Assembly: GCF_001949145.1 (NCBI RefSeq)
Contig: NW_019091542.1
Span: 289,992-353,991 of the forward strand
DNA: 64,000 bases
Origin: Acanthaster planci
Taxonomy: Eukaryota > Echinodermata > Asteroidea > Valvatida > Acanthasteridae
Direction of reading: 5' to 3'
Made by a program: the position numbers and the translations under genes. The first letter of the stretch is position 1; every line of letters starts with the position of its first letter. The notes under the pieces were generated by a model, which saw nothing but the letters and a program-made list of their open reading frames with translations, was not told the origin of the DNA and ran no database searches. This document shows positions 37,301-49,900 of the stretch, piece after piece.

Positions 37301-40300
37301 GCTAGTGTTGGCTGGCTGGTTCGAATCAGATGTAGCAGCTGGTACCACAAACCAAATTTCAAATTTTTCAATCCAAAACTAGTCATTGCAAAAACAAGAG
37401 AATTCAACTTAAGTATAAATTTATCCAGTTCAATATGATTTTGAAATATCTAAGTTCGGGAAGTGAAACATGCATGACTTTTCTGAATTTGACACTGGCT
37501 CAAACTTGCTAAAGTGGGTAGGGACGGGTGGAGCTTAGCAAAGCAAGCAGGTGGTTGTTATAGCCAATAATACAATACAATATAGCCAATAATACATCAC
37601 TTCATGCACAATGCATGTACACTGCATGCCCCTCTGTACAACCTTGATTTTGAGAGAACAGCATTACCGTAGGGGCAGGTTATTAAGGGTTCCGAGTTCG
37701 CTCTGCCTTTCCGTGTAGGTATGTTAAAAAATCCTGCGTGGAGAAAGTCACAGGTTTATGCTTGACAGAGTTGGATTTTATTTGGCACATTTTAGTAATT
37801 AATATAAGTGCATAAATGTAAAGGAATTGTGCGTCTTCAGTGGGAATGTTTGAAAAGAAACAGCAAGCTCAGAAAACGCTGTGCAAATACATGGCAGGGG
37901 AATACAATATATTTGGGATAAGGGAAAAAAGAAACAAACCGACAGCGTGAAAACACTTTTTCATGCTTTGCTGATGAAAGCAGAGACCAGAAAAAAGCTG
38001 GTGGCAAAGTTTTGAGGTGATTGCGAAGAGCAACATTTTGAGATTTGACCAAGAAATCTCAGATGCTTTGTATCTAGGGATTCAACATACAAGTACGCAC
38101 GTGCCAAATACCTCAAGGTTGTGCTGTATGAATTTTTCTTTTTAAATTTATGGATAAAGTTTTGTACATTTCAGAAATGTTCAAAATCTGTGTTTTGGAT
38201 GATGTTTTGCTGGACAACATCATACATAAAGCAAAAATTCAAAATTTTGTCTCATAATGAAGAACATAAAAATAAATAAAACAACACAGAACACATAAAC
38301 AGTCAAAATAGAAAACAGTTGGATATTCCTTAAGACTGGATACCAGTAACTGAGTGACAGAACACCAATGACCCTATACCTGAAATTTCAAGCACGCGAG
38401 TCCACTCTAACTCTTAATAAGGTCCTTTTTTTTCAAACTTGAATCCTCGACACATGCATATACATGTAAGTCTCATATACATGTGCATAAGCGGGATTTA
38501 ATTTTCTAGGGTGTTTGTTATGTTTGAGTAAATTTACATATTCATGAGCAGAGAGAGATCCAAAACAACAGTGCCACTACTAACAGTCATTGTCAGATAA
38601 TTAATTAACATTCATAAATGCCTAAGACAGTTTAGGCATTCCTACTGATCGAGAGCCCACCATGCGGCGTCTTAAATGGTCGATAAAGCACCGGCTGGCC
38701 TGAGTATTAGTCAGGCCAAAACACACTACCAGTGTTCCATGACATTTAGGAGCCTTACAAATATAGTTCTGTTTCCCTTGCATTGGTTGGAGATTCCAAA
38801 TCTGTGATTGTGTTTGTGAATTATTCTCTTGGATTCGCATTGTGCGAGTCCCAAAATCACACTACGCTGGCTTACTATGCCCCCTAAGCAGTACACATCA
38901 TGAGCGCCAATCTCCATATAAGGAGCTTGTTTACAACCACTCGCAAGAGACCCATACATGTACCACACCATGGCCAGCGGGGGGTTTGAAAAAAATTCAA
39001 ATTTATAATTTGCTTAGTTTGTTTGGACTCTCTCAATCCAAAACTATTTATGAATTGGAATAAATATCTTTGGCTCAGGACATTATCAATGTCTATTCTC
39101 CTGAGCTGGTCTTAAATGAAGTTTTAAGACCAGCCTAGCACCAACATCTTCCCTTAGTAAAAAAAAAAGAAAGGCTGCCTTCAGCCATGTCTTCTAAAGC
39201 AGATCAAACAAACTCCAAACTATGTTTACATCAAACCAGATCCAGCTAGATTCCACGAGATCAAGTCCATATTAATGGACTGGGCAATTTTTTTGGAGGG
39301 GGGGATGTCACACCACGGACATCATAACATAAGCCAACCATGAGATACATCGTTGTAACACTAACAGCAACCTCAAGGCAAATTCAGCATGTGACGCACT
39401 TGCAGGATAATTACATGTACCCCGTGCTTGCGAACGTGCGGCTGAAGCCAGTGCTGTGACCTCTACCCTTGCTGGGGATCGAGGGAAGTAAAAAATAGAC
39501 TGGCCAACGTGGTCCCCGACAGCCCCACCTGCATGTGTGCAACAAACACAGAGACTGTTTACTGACTGAGAGCAAAATAAAAACAACTTGGCATTTCAGC
39601 TGAGAATTTTCCACACCACAAATTTCAGAAAATTTGGCGGCTTTCCAGCCAAGAGGATCAGTGAAGTGATAACCACTTGAAGAGACTCATATACCGAGAG
39701 ACATGCCACACATGATGTCTTGGGGGCAGTGTGAGAGGAGCTGACAAAAGGGTAACAAACTTAAAGGAGTGTATGACCTTGCTGTTTGACACTAATTTAA
39801 TAAAAAAATCAATCCTGGACCAGAAGACTTGCACAGTCTTGCAAGTACTTTTAAGGGTTTAAACATTTCTCATTACTGAAGGCAAATTTAGTGTGACTGA
39901 TGTTGAAATTTTGGAAAAATACTTTCAGCTTTATTTCAGTTTTTCTTTTTTTGGCTGTCTGAGTTCTGACTTTGTTTTAGACTATTTGTGTTTTCATTAT
40001 ACATGTACCCAAACAAATTGGATGAATTTTAAGAAGAGTGAAAATTTTGAAGTACTTTAATAAATCTTTCGATTAATGTAGAATGTTTTCACATATCCCT
40101 TAGGGAGATAAAATTCCAGGGAGATGGGCAATTTCAGAAGATCAGACAAGTGCAACTGTGTAACTTGATGTGCATTTCTTAGAAAGCCACATTAGATATG
40201 CTTGCTAGACAAACATACATTCAGGTAAGCCAAAATACCTACATGAAAACTCAAACTATGGTTTCATTTCATTTCTGCAAAACCAAGTCAGGCAGCAATC

Positions 40301-40969
40301 TAATGGGACATTCTATTTAAAAACAATGACTTCTTCTACCTGACAAGGATGAAGTTTCTTTTTTCCTTTCGGTACTCAAGAGTTTCATTATTCCATCCAG
40401 CAAATGGCACCAAACTAGCAAGGCTACGCAATGAAGAATGTAGTGACAGCTAACTTACATGTCTAAAAGTTGATCTACATGTAATATGGCAGAGTTTGCT
40501 GCTGGATCGACATATTTGATTAGATGTGTGGCATGAAAACGGCCTACCAATCTCACCGTTGTGAACAAAGAGAAATGCGAAAAGCTGTTGGATGCAAGCC
40601 TTTAAACAATTATGCGACAAAAAACAGAAATATCCCAGGGTCTGAAGTCCAGAAAGAATGGAAAGGATTTTGTTTTTGTCAATGAAGGTCAGCACATAAA
40701 ACAAATCTGTAGCCAGTGAAAATTCAATTTTCCCCTATTATTTTCATCCTGAAAATATTGAAGATGGCCGTCAGTCAGCACAGGGTGAAAAAAGCATTGG
40801 TTACAAGAGGTTAGTCTTGTTAATGTTTGCATAAAATCAACTGACAGAAAGAAAACTGCGCTGTCTTCAAAGAAAGGTTACCTTTCTTGGGCAATTTCTT
40901 GGTGAAAATGGAACTTAAGCCGCCTTGCTTGGCTTTCTGTTTCTGCTGCTTCAAAGCTTTGAGAGTTTC
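31397..40969 (-). CDS. PIK3AP1: C-terminal coiled and proline-rich exons of the adaptor
   Basis: Seven exons. 40882-40969 encodes a basic helix (ETLKALKQQKQKAKQ) that continues the helical linker. Four short exons follow (53, 34, 50 and 105 bases), encoding Ser/Pro/Gln-rich sequence such as SQPPLSQKPQ and RDSQYNSAPD. Exon 32295-32563 carries KRISAAYDQL, two PxxP-rich stretches, an acidic YLDFDDPTPG and a run of seven prolines. The last exon (31397-31544) ends PQKRPIPKPRTPQR and a TAG stop. Junctions are phase-consistent. Possible ligands are SH3 proteins (IPKPR-type motifs) and SH2 proteins (YDQL, YLDF). Vertebrate BCAP also ends in a proline-rich tail. Confidence 0.82.
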
Positions 40970-43900
40970 CTGAAAATCAAACAAATTACATCCAACAAAA
41001 CACAATCACATTTAATGATGCCGTCAACTTCACAAAGAGGACATGACTTTCCTGTTGTCAGACAAACAAGTCAAATCTACCTACCAACAAAGCACCAGTA
41101 AGTATGAACAGGGTTACATATAAACAGATTTGTGCTTAATGAGGAACTTCTGCGATTGTTTGAAGTTAAGTTTGGATCTTAAAAACTCTGGTTGTTGTTT
41201 TAAGCAATTGCTGTGTTCATCCGACGGAGTGCCTATGCACTAGTTACACCTTGTACACTTTCATAGTTTGTCTCAATTTCGGACAGTCTCCTGAATTCTT
41301 ATCACAGCTCTTCGTTCATAATTAGCTTTCTAAGCACACGGCACAAACATAGCCAATGTTATTCCCTTCCTCATCTCACCTTGTGGTTACTCCACCTGAG
41401 TGGTGTCAGAATTCATTTGGCTACTTTGTTTTCTTACCGCTTGGGCTGAGAAGGAGAGGCAATCTTTCTCCTGCAACAGTTCCCAGTTCTTGAACAGCAT
41501 GACGGCTTCGTCCACCGTCACTTCCTTGTTCTTGACTCGATTTTGGATCTCGATCAGGTGCTGCTGGCCTGTGGCAATTTGCTTTATCCCGAGAATATCC
41601 GCAGCTGAAACGGTCAAGTCATAAACGGCAATGAGAACGAGAAACGAAAAGAAATATCTGGCGTAGGGGTTGTAACGATGGAAACAAAACTACAGGACTT
41701 TTTTATAGCTAATCAGGCAAGGGTTCAATCAGATTTAACAATAATTATGAATAGTTTGTACATTCTCTTTAAGGGAAGAAGGTTCAAAGTCTTACAAAAT
41801 GAATTCCCTACGTTTTACGTTCTTTCTTGGCGGGGGTCTCTCCAGTTTCTCGCCTTCGGGTTCTGGCAGGGGCGGAGCTAACCGAGGCTCTATGGGAGGC
41901 GGTAGTGATTCCTGCGGTGAGGGTCTTTCCTCCACGGGTTGCCTTGGCGACCGGCTCTCTACAGGGGGTTTCTTCATTGACCGTTTCCTCAGCCCAACTT
42001 CGTCCTCAACTCTCTCATAATCTTCCTCTCCGTCCTCATCCCGCTGGAAGCTGCCCATATCGATGGTCAGGCTTCCATAATACTCCTCAATGTCTTCTTG
42101 TTTCCCTGTCACACCAAGTTTTAATGAAATCGTTTTTACCGACCTTAGTGATCCCATACTTGGGAGGTTTTGCGTGCAAACAGTCAAGGCAAAAAACTCC
42201 TGTGAGAGAACCAGTGGGGAAGAGATAACAACTACTAACCTTGCACAAGTTTCTTGATGGTTTCCTCTTTTGTTAATGGCACCCCTGTGGCTGGTATTGG
42301 TATTTGGAAAGGAGAGTCGTAGAGAGATCCTTCTTCCCTACTCAGTTGCTTCAAGAGCTCTTTCTGATCTATGAATGTAACAACAAATAACATCATAACC
42401 AAGGGTTTGGTGTCATAGATCAGTTGTTAGAAAAATTCTTTAAGAGTCATCAAATGCGCGCTTTGAGGATGATGGGTATTTCTGACCTGGAGACAATTTT
42501 TTTTGTAGGAGTTGACTTCATCTGCTTTTGGCTTTGTTTTGGACTTGGGATTTCCTGGCTCATGGTTTTTCTTCTGCACAAAGATTAATGGTTTTGATCT
42601 GGGCAATACACATTCCGGTAGCTTGAACAAGCAACATGTAGTTTTCCATGGTCTTCATACCATCAGTTTTCAAAACCCATCTCAGTCTATATTAGGCTGA
42701 AGAAAAACCTACAGATGACACCAATGATTTGCACACAGAGGGCAATTTTTGGTCAGACATGGTACCCAGACTGCTTAAACCTACTGTAGTACAAGAATCC
42801 AGTCTTCATGAACATGTAGGAGGAGGGGCCACCTTCGCCTGCCATGGCTTCATCTTCGGCAACTTCCTACAAACCAAACGCAACAAACAGCTTGCCTCTG
42901 AAAATCCAAAATGTCGGGGAGGGGACATTTTGATGATAAACAGAAGATTAATTCAGTGTAACAAAAAACTTACGGCAAACAATGTTAACACTGCAGACTT
43001 TTGCTTTGACTAACTGAAGAAACAGTGTGTTATCTACCTCAGGTGTGAGCATCCAAAGAAACGTGAAATGTTATAGTTAGAATTTTTCATCTAGCAAGAG
43101 AACGGTGCGATGAAACAAGACAGGTCAAAAATTGTGATTCACTAAATATCAGTAAGAAGTTGTGCTTGATCTTCACTGCGTGCCGATTAATAAGCACTCT
43201 GTCAAACAAACTTTGAAACCTCCAAAGCATCTTACCACAAAGTTTTCCAGAAAGCACTTGAGGTCATTGTGGCCGCTCTTTCCTGCTATGACGTCTGGGG
43301 TGAAACCTTCTCTGTTCTTCAGCTTCATGGCTTGCATGGCGCCAGGACAGGTGATCAGCATGGAGCAGATGTTCTTCAGGCCGTACTTGGCGGCAAAATG
43401 CAAGGCCGTGGGAATGTCTGTCAGAACTGTAAGAAATGCAGCGTTGTGAGCAGGACAAATAACAATACAAAAAATTATAGAACAGCGATGAGAAAATTTA
43501 ACAGTTTAGGACAAAGTAGAAGATGTGAAGAAATTACAAAAAAGACAAATGGGCTTTATTCACAAGACAGCTATTTGGAATCGTGCCTACCCTGAATCCA
43601 CTTTATTCACTGAACACTCTACAATGGGAAGGAGCCTAATAGGCCTGAGTAAATTCAAACAATTCACTATTTGAATATTCGACCTTCAATTCGATCGAAT
43701 ATCTGAATATTGATTCGTACTGACCGGCAGATTGTTGATGAACAATCCATATATAAATCGGTTGCAACAATGCACAAAATTGTACATTTTAATCACTGTA
43801 ATAGCTTCTACTGGGAGTATCTCCAGCCACGATTTAGCAAGATTTAAGAGATGAACAATACTTCTTGACCTTTAAAATTTTGTTATGAAAATATTAATTT

Positions 43901-46900
43901 TGAATCGTAAGATTTCTGTCGCTTTTCATTCGAGTCTGCTTGAAACAAGCTTCCAAAATGCAACTTTTCACATTTAAAACAAAAGAAAATTCTTCCTTTG
44001 TTTTGAGGAATTTTGCATTCGAATATTCGAATTCGGAAAATAATATTTGAATATTCGACACTTGATCAAATATCCGGATATTCGGATATTTGACACAGCC
44101 CTACTGTCTAACTGCTACAACTACATGTACAGGTCTAACTTCACTTGCAATTTTATTTTTACAGGACAATGAAGGTGACATGACTTTTTATCCATAATTT
44201 GGAAACTACCCGGTACCCGTCAGAACACAAGGGTGGTAATCTATAATTTGTCATAGCATCTTCTCTGCTGCCACACACGTTATGGTTTCAGAATATTTTT
44301 ACAAAGATCACCTTATATTCAAGATGGCTGAATCTAGAACAAGGCCAAATCAATCCATGTCTTGAAAGACTGGGAAGAGAGTTCTGAGCAATGAAAGGCA
44401 GCAGTCTCCACACCTATTTGCATTGACACTTTCAAACAAGTGTTCAAGAACACACAATCTTGCAACAAAATTAACTTGACAACCATGAACATGCAAACCA
44501 GCCACTTTTACTGACAGCCACCAAATCATGCAGTTATGAATCCTTCACCTCATCAAAAATAAGTGACTGAAAAATTTTAAAGTCAAAAAGTAACACATAA
44601 ATAAAATCAACATCTAGGAGTGAAAATACCTTGCTCAATTTGGCCTCCAATATGAAGTCTGAAGTACAAGAATAACAGCAATTTATGTGATATATCAGTC
44701 ATTCTTCTCAGAAAAAACCTCTGAATATTCTTTTCAAAGCAAAAATTGGTTCCTTTATTAAATGTAGACCTGTATTGCATGTGAAATGTTTGAAATCCAC
44801 TCCAAATCTTCTCAATTCATTAAAAAAAAAAGAAAAACTTCTTCAAAGATATTGGAAAATGTGGTCTGAAGCAAATCTACATGGTGGGTTTTGGTGTAGG
44901 AAGATTCTTAGCAAAGAACAGGAGGAAGGAATGGCTGGTGTTAGATTGTTTCCATTGCTGCTGAAATCATAGAAATGTTTAAATGGTCTGATTTGGAGGA
45001 AACATCCCCAACTTTTACTTTAAACTGAGCAATTTAATTCTAAAATCAATTCAAGGCTTTGCATCACATCTGGCCAAATCACTGGAAAAAAAGCACCTTT
45101 TTAAAAACTTCCAGAAATCCACAAAGACAACTGAGCTGCCTCACCTTTTTGTTCTCCGCCCACTTGGCCCACCAGTAAGTTCAGCCCACCAGAGGGTAGA
45201 CATCTTTGGATGTGCTCATACAGGTTGTTGTCTAGCTCGTTTGCGTCGGCCGGGGATATTCCAAGTGCCTGACACATGAATTTCATTGGGTCCACTACGT
45301 CACGTAACACCTCGGCCAATTCATCCATGACGCTCGTGAAGATGAACTTACAGGTGGCCACCACTGCACGATTTGGACCGATTACCTGAACATCAGTCAG
45401 CTCGGCAGGATGATCTGAACAGAAATTCAAAGACGACTTGTTTTTAAAACAATTCAAATTACTCACTTTGCATAGCAACGAATAATCACAAGCAATGCTA
45501 CTATCTGAAGAATCTGATAACCTTTGACCTATGAACTCTGGAACATACCTTTGGGAAGGTCAACCTCTAGAGTGTATGGATTCTTCTGCTTGGCAACCAC
45601 CTCACTCTTTTTCAACTTGCCCTGAAAGTTGACTGTGTACTGGTCTTTAGTGAGCTGATCTTGGAAGAGCATATAAAGCACCCCTTCCGCCTGAAATATC
45701 ATCAGAGCGCTCGATTAAATATCTAAACAGACCTATTCCCTTTGTGCATTGTTATTAGAGGGCAACAATTTCAGTAGATCAACACCTGAAGCAGTTCTAC
45801 ATGTACAAAGGCCCCTTCTCCATCTAACCCTTCTCCCAAAAAAGGAGACAAATCAAACTTGTATAAGACTTCATTCAGTGTTTTTCAAAAAGCAAACGGC
45901 GAAAATGGAAATCAACTGATCTGAGAAGAAAAAAATTAATTGATCGAAAAAATATGTAAAGGGCAAACAAAAAAAAACTGAAGTTATCGTACGAATGGAA
46001 ACCACTGGTACTTAAACTTGTAGGTCACAAATTGACCCAACCTACTACCACAGCTCCATAGTCATGTACATGTACATGTAGGTATTCATGTACAACTATC
46101 GTACACTACCGGTACACCTCCGTGTAAGTGCATACATCTACAGGTGTATGTGTGCATGTAACAAGTTCACCCTAGATCCAGGTGTCTTCTTACTAATACA
46201 ACCGCCACACAAATTGTGTATGCATGTACATGTACACTGCACATTTCCACACGTGAATTCCCCTGAACAGTGTACCACACAATTTGTGCATGAATAACTC
46301 CATGCCAGGTGTGCATTGGATGGCTGCCTAAAACTGACCTGACCCATCTCAGGAAGCTATACGACAAAGTGCGTCCTTCCTCGTTCAAGTCAACTAGACA
46401 GTGGGTTTGACTTTTCATAAATGTTTCCACACTGTTTGGGTTTCTTGTTTTCTTTCTAAACTGGGACTGTCCAACATCGGAAATTTAGAGAAAAAATCAA
46501 AAATGAAATATATTTATGTGAATGTATTCTTGAGTTTGAACTGTGTTTTATTTCTCCATGGTTTGAAGGTCAGTGCAGAAATTTTTTACAAATGAGACAC
46601 GTTTGGCAGAAATTATCACATGAATGGTAATACTTTTATGTTGGTGCCTCCACGTCACTAGAAAGCAAGCTATGGGACAAATATTTTTAAAAAGGCAATT
46701 TCCTGTCAAACATGAAAAGAAAACCTGTTCCATACTTGTGTCAAAGGTTATGTCAAAATGAGCAGGACCGACAGAGGAAATTTTGCATCAACATACATGT
46801 AAGTACATGTACAAGGAAACAACGCAATGATGAAATGTGTACTATGCATATATGCACAAGATGTTTATACAGAAAACTAAACCAGTTGCAACAACACTGA

Positions 46901-49900
46901 CAAGACAACAAAAATGTCACGCTTCATTCCGGATACACACGGGACCACTTCCTATGGAAATAAGCATGTACATGTATAATCTTGTGGATCTGGATTTCTT
47001 TTCTACAGTGTACATGTACATGTGACCGGTCACCACAAAATGAGCTGAAAGTCGGAATTTTCAAAAATTGAGATATTGGTATTTTTGAGTTCAGTAGAAA
47101 AAGAGTTCTCCAATGGCATGTACATGGAACACTTAGGGAAGAAGTATAAGGTGACCATGTGACATTATTCTGGCAGCTTTGCATCTTTGTTCCGGCATTG
47201 TTTCAACATTTCAGACCAGGCATGCATAATGCTATTGTCAAAACTGCTGTGAAAATGACATTTTTAACTATATGATCCTACGATATATTTGGAATTAAAC
47301 AGGAGACAGGCTAGTCTTTTCAAATATTACAAAATCCCTAAATTAACCTCCACTTCAATATGATTTTGAACCTTCAAAATAGGAAAGAGCGAAATGCGAC
47401 TTTACGCTCATTTTGTCGTGACAGGTCACATATGTGCTTCTTCAGACCCAGAAAAATTCTGAAGTCTTGAATCGTTCTCTTGGTACACTCACCCCACTTC
47501 TCCACCGTTCGGGTTGAATGATCAAGCCAGGACTGCATTGTGACAAGTGCTTAGCTACGTAGAAGTCAAAGATAATACTTGGTTACTGAGTCGTAAAGAC
47601 AGCACATGGTGAACAAAAAGAAATGCTAAAGAGAAAAGCTGACTGAATGGTCTGGTTCGGTTGAGAGTACACCCTCAATGGCTGAAAAGAGAGAAGCTGA
47701 CCATGCAGTGACCATTTCTAATAAGATGCCCACAGCGAGACCAAACATATAATGCGCTCCACACCATGTACAGAAGAACCGCTGCTGGGGTGGGTGCTAC
47801 GTTTTCTGGCACTGTGGAAATGTTCAAAACCCTCCACATTTTTGATGGGCCTAAGCTAAAGTCCAGAGCTTTCTGCGTTGCGGAAAGTCCTCAAAAATCG
47901 CAGATTGGGGGGTAGAAAGCAGAAAAGGCAATTCTGGGTAAACAAATTAATAAATTAAAAAAAATATATTTTTGATCGTTTCTGCACAATTAATCAAATA
48001 AATATGAACCCAAATTAAGAATGACGACTCATTTTCACTGTTTAACTCACTTTGAAAGTAACATTTGGTAGCATTTCCCCTCCTGTTTTTCCTTTGTGAT
48101 ATCGCAGAAATCGGTATTGATTTCCTCCGGCTGAGCACCGCGGAGATCACACAGGTCCCCATTCCTACATAGTGCCCAGACGTCTCACGGCTTATGAATA
48201 AATCAATTGGGACGGGGACCAGTCCAAGATCACAGTGGCATGGTGCGTGTAGGCCCTACATGTATCATTATGCCAAAGATACCTGTAGATGTGCGGTAAA
48301 TGTAGGCCTACAGTACATGTACAGAACATGTATGTGACCAAAGGGTGATCTGGTAACCCTTTGGTCATATAAATGTAAAATTTTGAAAGCAGAAGAAAGT
48401 AGAATTTGACTTTCAGAAAGCAAAAAATTCTGGACTTTAGCCTAAGCACAGTGCCCACTTTGCCTGCTGGACAATCCTGCTGAAGAAAATTTGGCCGGCA
48501 CTCGTCAAGTGAACCTAAACGAACTCTGGGAAGTAAAACCTGAGAAATAATACCATAATATCCTTTAACATCGCCATGGTAACAGCGTTTCCTGGGACTA
48601 GTCCATACCTTCTTTCATGTCGACGTACCCTTGACTCGTCGTTTGAAAAACATGACCGGATCCCAATGGAACGGCCGGTGGTCTGCTTGTTGGTACCGGC
48701 ATCATGGGTTCATAGGTGTCATCTGGGGTAAAGTACATGTTTTCTGGTCTACCGTCGCCAGCTTTCCCACCAACCATCACCATGTAGTCATCCTGAATAA
48801 AATCACCCCTTCCCTCATCCACTGGTACGTATGTATCCTCGACTTCCGCGAGCCTTTGGCGCTCCTTCAGGTCGCTGGTGTCGTGCAAAACCTTCAGAAC
48901 CACTTTGCTGATCTCGGCGCTTCCTGCCACAGCTTCTACTCGGTGCCAGTCCTTGGAGGACGGAATCTTGCGTAGGAGCTCCTCCATGTCGGCCTCGTCC
49001 ACTCCACAGATCAACCCCACCACCTGCTGGAGGTAATCTTGCATCTTGGGGGTACAATTCTGAAGAAAGAGCGGCGATATGATCACCACCGACACCAGCG
49101 AGTCCCGAATATTCTGCAGCGTGTTCTGATTGGTGGGAAACTCTGTGATATCCTCGGAGTTCTGCTGGATTTCAAAGTCCTTGAAGATGTCGAAGAGGTA
49201 CTCACACCACTGAACGGTGTCTTCTGTGTACAAGATGGTCAGATCAGATGGATCACCTGTACTCAAAAACAAAGAAATATGAACTGAATAGCACTGAACC
49301 ACGTCTTATCACCGTGCCGTCTTTAGAAGACAATCACAGTCCCGGGCACGTACAAGCTCCCAGTAAATAAATGGCTTGCAATCAAATCCAATACAAATCC
49401 TATACAGTGATGATCAACTCTAACTCAAACCCATCCAAACCAACAATTTCCTTTTGCCGTGGTTTTAAGGATTCATACCAGTCAGCATGTACAACCCTGA
49501 AACTTTGTACTTCAAATGGGCAAAGTCGTTTCCTGTACAAGGAAAATGGCTGTTTATGCGACGTTTAAATGACAACACTCTTTTGGAAGCGATTAGGGAA
49601 AGTTCCTTGTGTAAATTGCAAGGACAATGGGACTAATTCATATAAAGCATATCTCCAACCCGCTCTAACATCTGGACAAAAATCTAGGCTGCTTCTGCAG
49701 TAGATATTCTTGGGTTTCTGCAACCCCGACATAAGTCATCAAACTCATTCCTCCAAATATTACATATACTTACTCTCCATGTTGCTTCTTTGTGTGTTTG
49801 GTCATCAAAAAAAAAATCAGCACAAAGTCACCAGCTCACTTTATCTGGATGAAAATAAACATGTTGACAAGTTTTTTTAATTCCTCCCAAAACAACTGAT

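Noticed and set aside
37213-37312. A functional tRNA gene
   Set aside because: A- and B-boxes are present but the T-stem and acceptor stem do not pair; it is a SINE head.
48609-49302. Plus-strand frames opposite the TIR exon (for example 48631-48975)
   Set aside because: Antisense shadows of the minus-strand coding exon.
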